64,000 nucleotides of DNA, taken from Microbacterium aoyamense. GTDB taxonomy: Bacteria; Actinomycetota; Actinomycetes; Actinomycetales; Microbacteriaceae. Positions 63,319 to 64,000 of this stretch are shown piece after piece. Numbering within the stretch: the stretch's first letter is position 1; each line of letters opens with the position of its first letter. The notes beneath the pieces are model-generated. The model did no database searches and had not been told where the DNA came from. It saw nothing but the letters and a program-made list of their open reading frames with translations. Position numbers and translations under genes: made by a program. The stretch covers positions 273,370-337,369 of the forward strand of contig NZ_JAKNUT010000005.1 of assembly GCF_023155855.1 (NCBI RefSeq). The letters are read 5' to 3'.

Positions 63319-64000
63319 ACCGCCCGACTACCACGCCAGGTTGCGCGGTTGTAGAAGTCGTGGAGACCTTGGGCGGTCTGCACATAGCCAACTGTGGTCC
63401 CGCCCGCGCGTATCGCATTACCCCAGCTGCGATCCCACCTTCTCACGCCCGCGGCGGCGCGTTGCCTCTCCCGCTTCATCGCTTTGGCGCGGCCACCGGT
63501 CAGACCCTTCGGGAACTGCTTGCCGATCCCCTGAAACGATTTCGTGACAGCGCGTGACACAGCAGCCCCGACACCAAACGATGCCACCGCGACTAGCTCC
63601 GAGACGCCGGTCTGCGGGTCGCCTTTGGCGAAGGCGTTGATCGCAAGACCGAGGCTGATGCCAGCGGAGACTATTCCACACACAGCACAACCGAATATTG
63701 CGGCGACGCCGAGCACCAGTGAGATGTCGCCGAGCACCTCTTCGGGTGTGTCCCAGAATTGCCCGGTGAGGTCGTGTTTGTTGATGGGGTCTGTGGGCCA
63801 GACGTAGTCGTTGTCGACGCCGCCTTCGACGGGATCCACTTGCAGGAACCTGCCGAGTGCGGGCAGGTACACCCGGGCACCCATCTGCACGATCAGCACC
63901 CCACCCGCCGACGTGTCAGCCTGCTTCGCGGCACCCTGATGCCACGCGAGCGTCCCATCGCCGGCGACGCCCGACTCGTTCGCTGCGGGCGTGCCGATCG
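63315..64000 (-). CDS. RHS-repeat polymorphic toxin, C-terminal part (5' end outside window)
   Basis: The frame is open to base 64000, so at least 228 residues are C-terminal to a larger RHS/YD-repeat protein. The RHS core ending is clear: [20 protein letters not shown], then [19 protein letters not shown]. After it comes a variable tip of about 145 residues with a hydrophobic part ([25 protein letters not shown]) and a basic part ([24 protein letters not shown]), ending [16 protein letters not shown] do not recognise the toxin activity. Lower G+C than the flanks supports acquisition by transfer or tip exchange. Confidence 0.85.
   Translation of the reverse strand, partial: IGTPAANESGVAGDGTLAWHQGAAKQADTSAGGVLIVQMGARVYLPALGRFLQVDPVEGGVDNDYVWPTDPINKHDLTGQFWDTPEEVLGDISLVLGVAAIFGCAVCGIVSAGISLGLAINAFAKGDPQTGVSELVAVASFGVGAAVSRAVTKSFQGIGKQFPKGLTGGRAKAMKRERQRAAAGVRRWDRSWGNAIRAGGTTVGYVQTAQGLHDFYNRATWRGSRAV

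Overview
The window is about 70% G+C, nearly fully coding and free of IS elements, prophage, rRNA or tRNA. Gene content and style (GTP-type PEP carboxykinase, monomeric isocitrate dehydrogenase, F420-type DUF385 protein, RamB-like regulator, DUF6350 next to purN-purH, frequent GTG starts, GTGA/ATGA overlaps, many leaderless promoters) indicate a high-GC actinobacterium of the Microbacteriaceae, most like Microbacterium. The genus is inferred from gene style, not from a marker gene.

Layout. 1-6531: tail of an ABC exporter, pckG divergent from a RamB-type regulator, a DUF4436 membrane protein and an AlkZ/YcaQ-type DNA glycosylase candidate. 6583-20543: an aromatic-acid region. A divergent promoter at about 14.0 kb drives leftward an MHS transporter, a phenol-hydroxylase-like flavoprotein and a small protein, and rightward a homoprotocatechuate (3,4-dihydroxyphenylacetate) meta-cleavage operon: FAH-RraA fusion, GntR regulator, hpaE, hpaD, hpaH, hpaI. 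The pathway would end in pyruvate and succinic semialdehyde, and a succinate-semialdehyde dehydrogenase gene lies at 6583-8085. No separate hpaF isomerase is present, and the second half of HpaG is replaced by an RraA-type domain. 20567-26009: transglutaminase-like protein, small membrane protein, a DGPF/YciI protein with its ECF42 sigma factor behind a matching ECF42 promoter, and a polar amino-acid ABC importer. 26010-31629: intergenic palindromic repeats, folD, glyA behind a ZTP (pfl) riboswitch, then a GH20 hexosaminidase and nagA.

32053-33918 encodes a sigma factor fused to a zinc-finger anti-sigma-like segment, a membrane span and a long Thr/Val-Asp-Pro repeat. 33963-35725 holds a DUF2568 protein and a GlcD-type oxidase. 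35727-41920 is a carbohydrate ABC importer with its own ROK regulator and ROK kinase but no ATPase gene. 42059-47324 holds a lipoprotein, an L,D-transpeptidase, icd and a GNAT acetyltransferase. 47648-52639 holds a DUF559 nuclease-like protein and a heterodimeric ABC exporter preceded by a 29-codon leader ORF. 52642-54614 is an Ada/AlkA fusion plus ogt. 54815-58419 is purH, purN and DUF6350. 58520-62513 holds a purine permease, a polysaccharide deacetylase operon and a DUF385 protein. 62656-64000 is a lower-GC polymorphic-toxin module: the C-terminus of an RHS protein followed by two small immunity-gene candidates.

Signals running across the window: a -10 box exactly 6 nt before the start codon at about fifteen genes (leaderless mRNAs); a family of roughly 67-70-bp intergenic repeats built from TCGGAGAAT units; looser CGAGAA-based relatives; and strong enrichment of the heptamer GGATGCC/GGCATCC in both coding and non-coding DNA.
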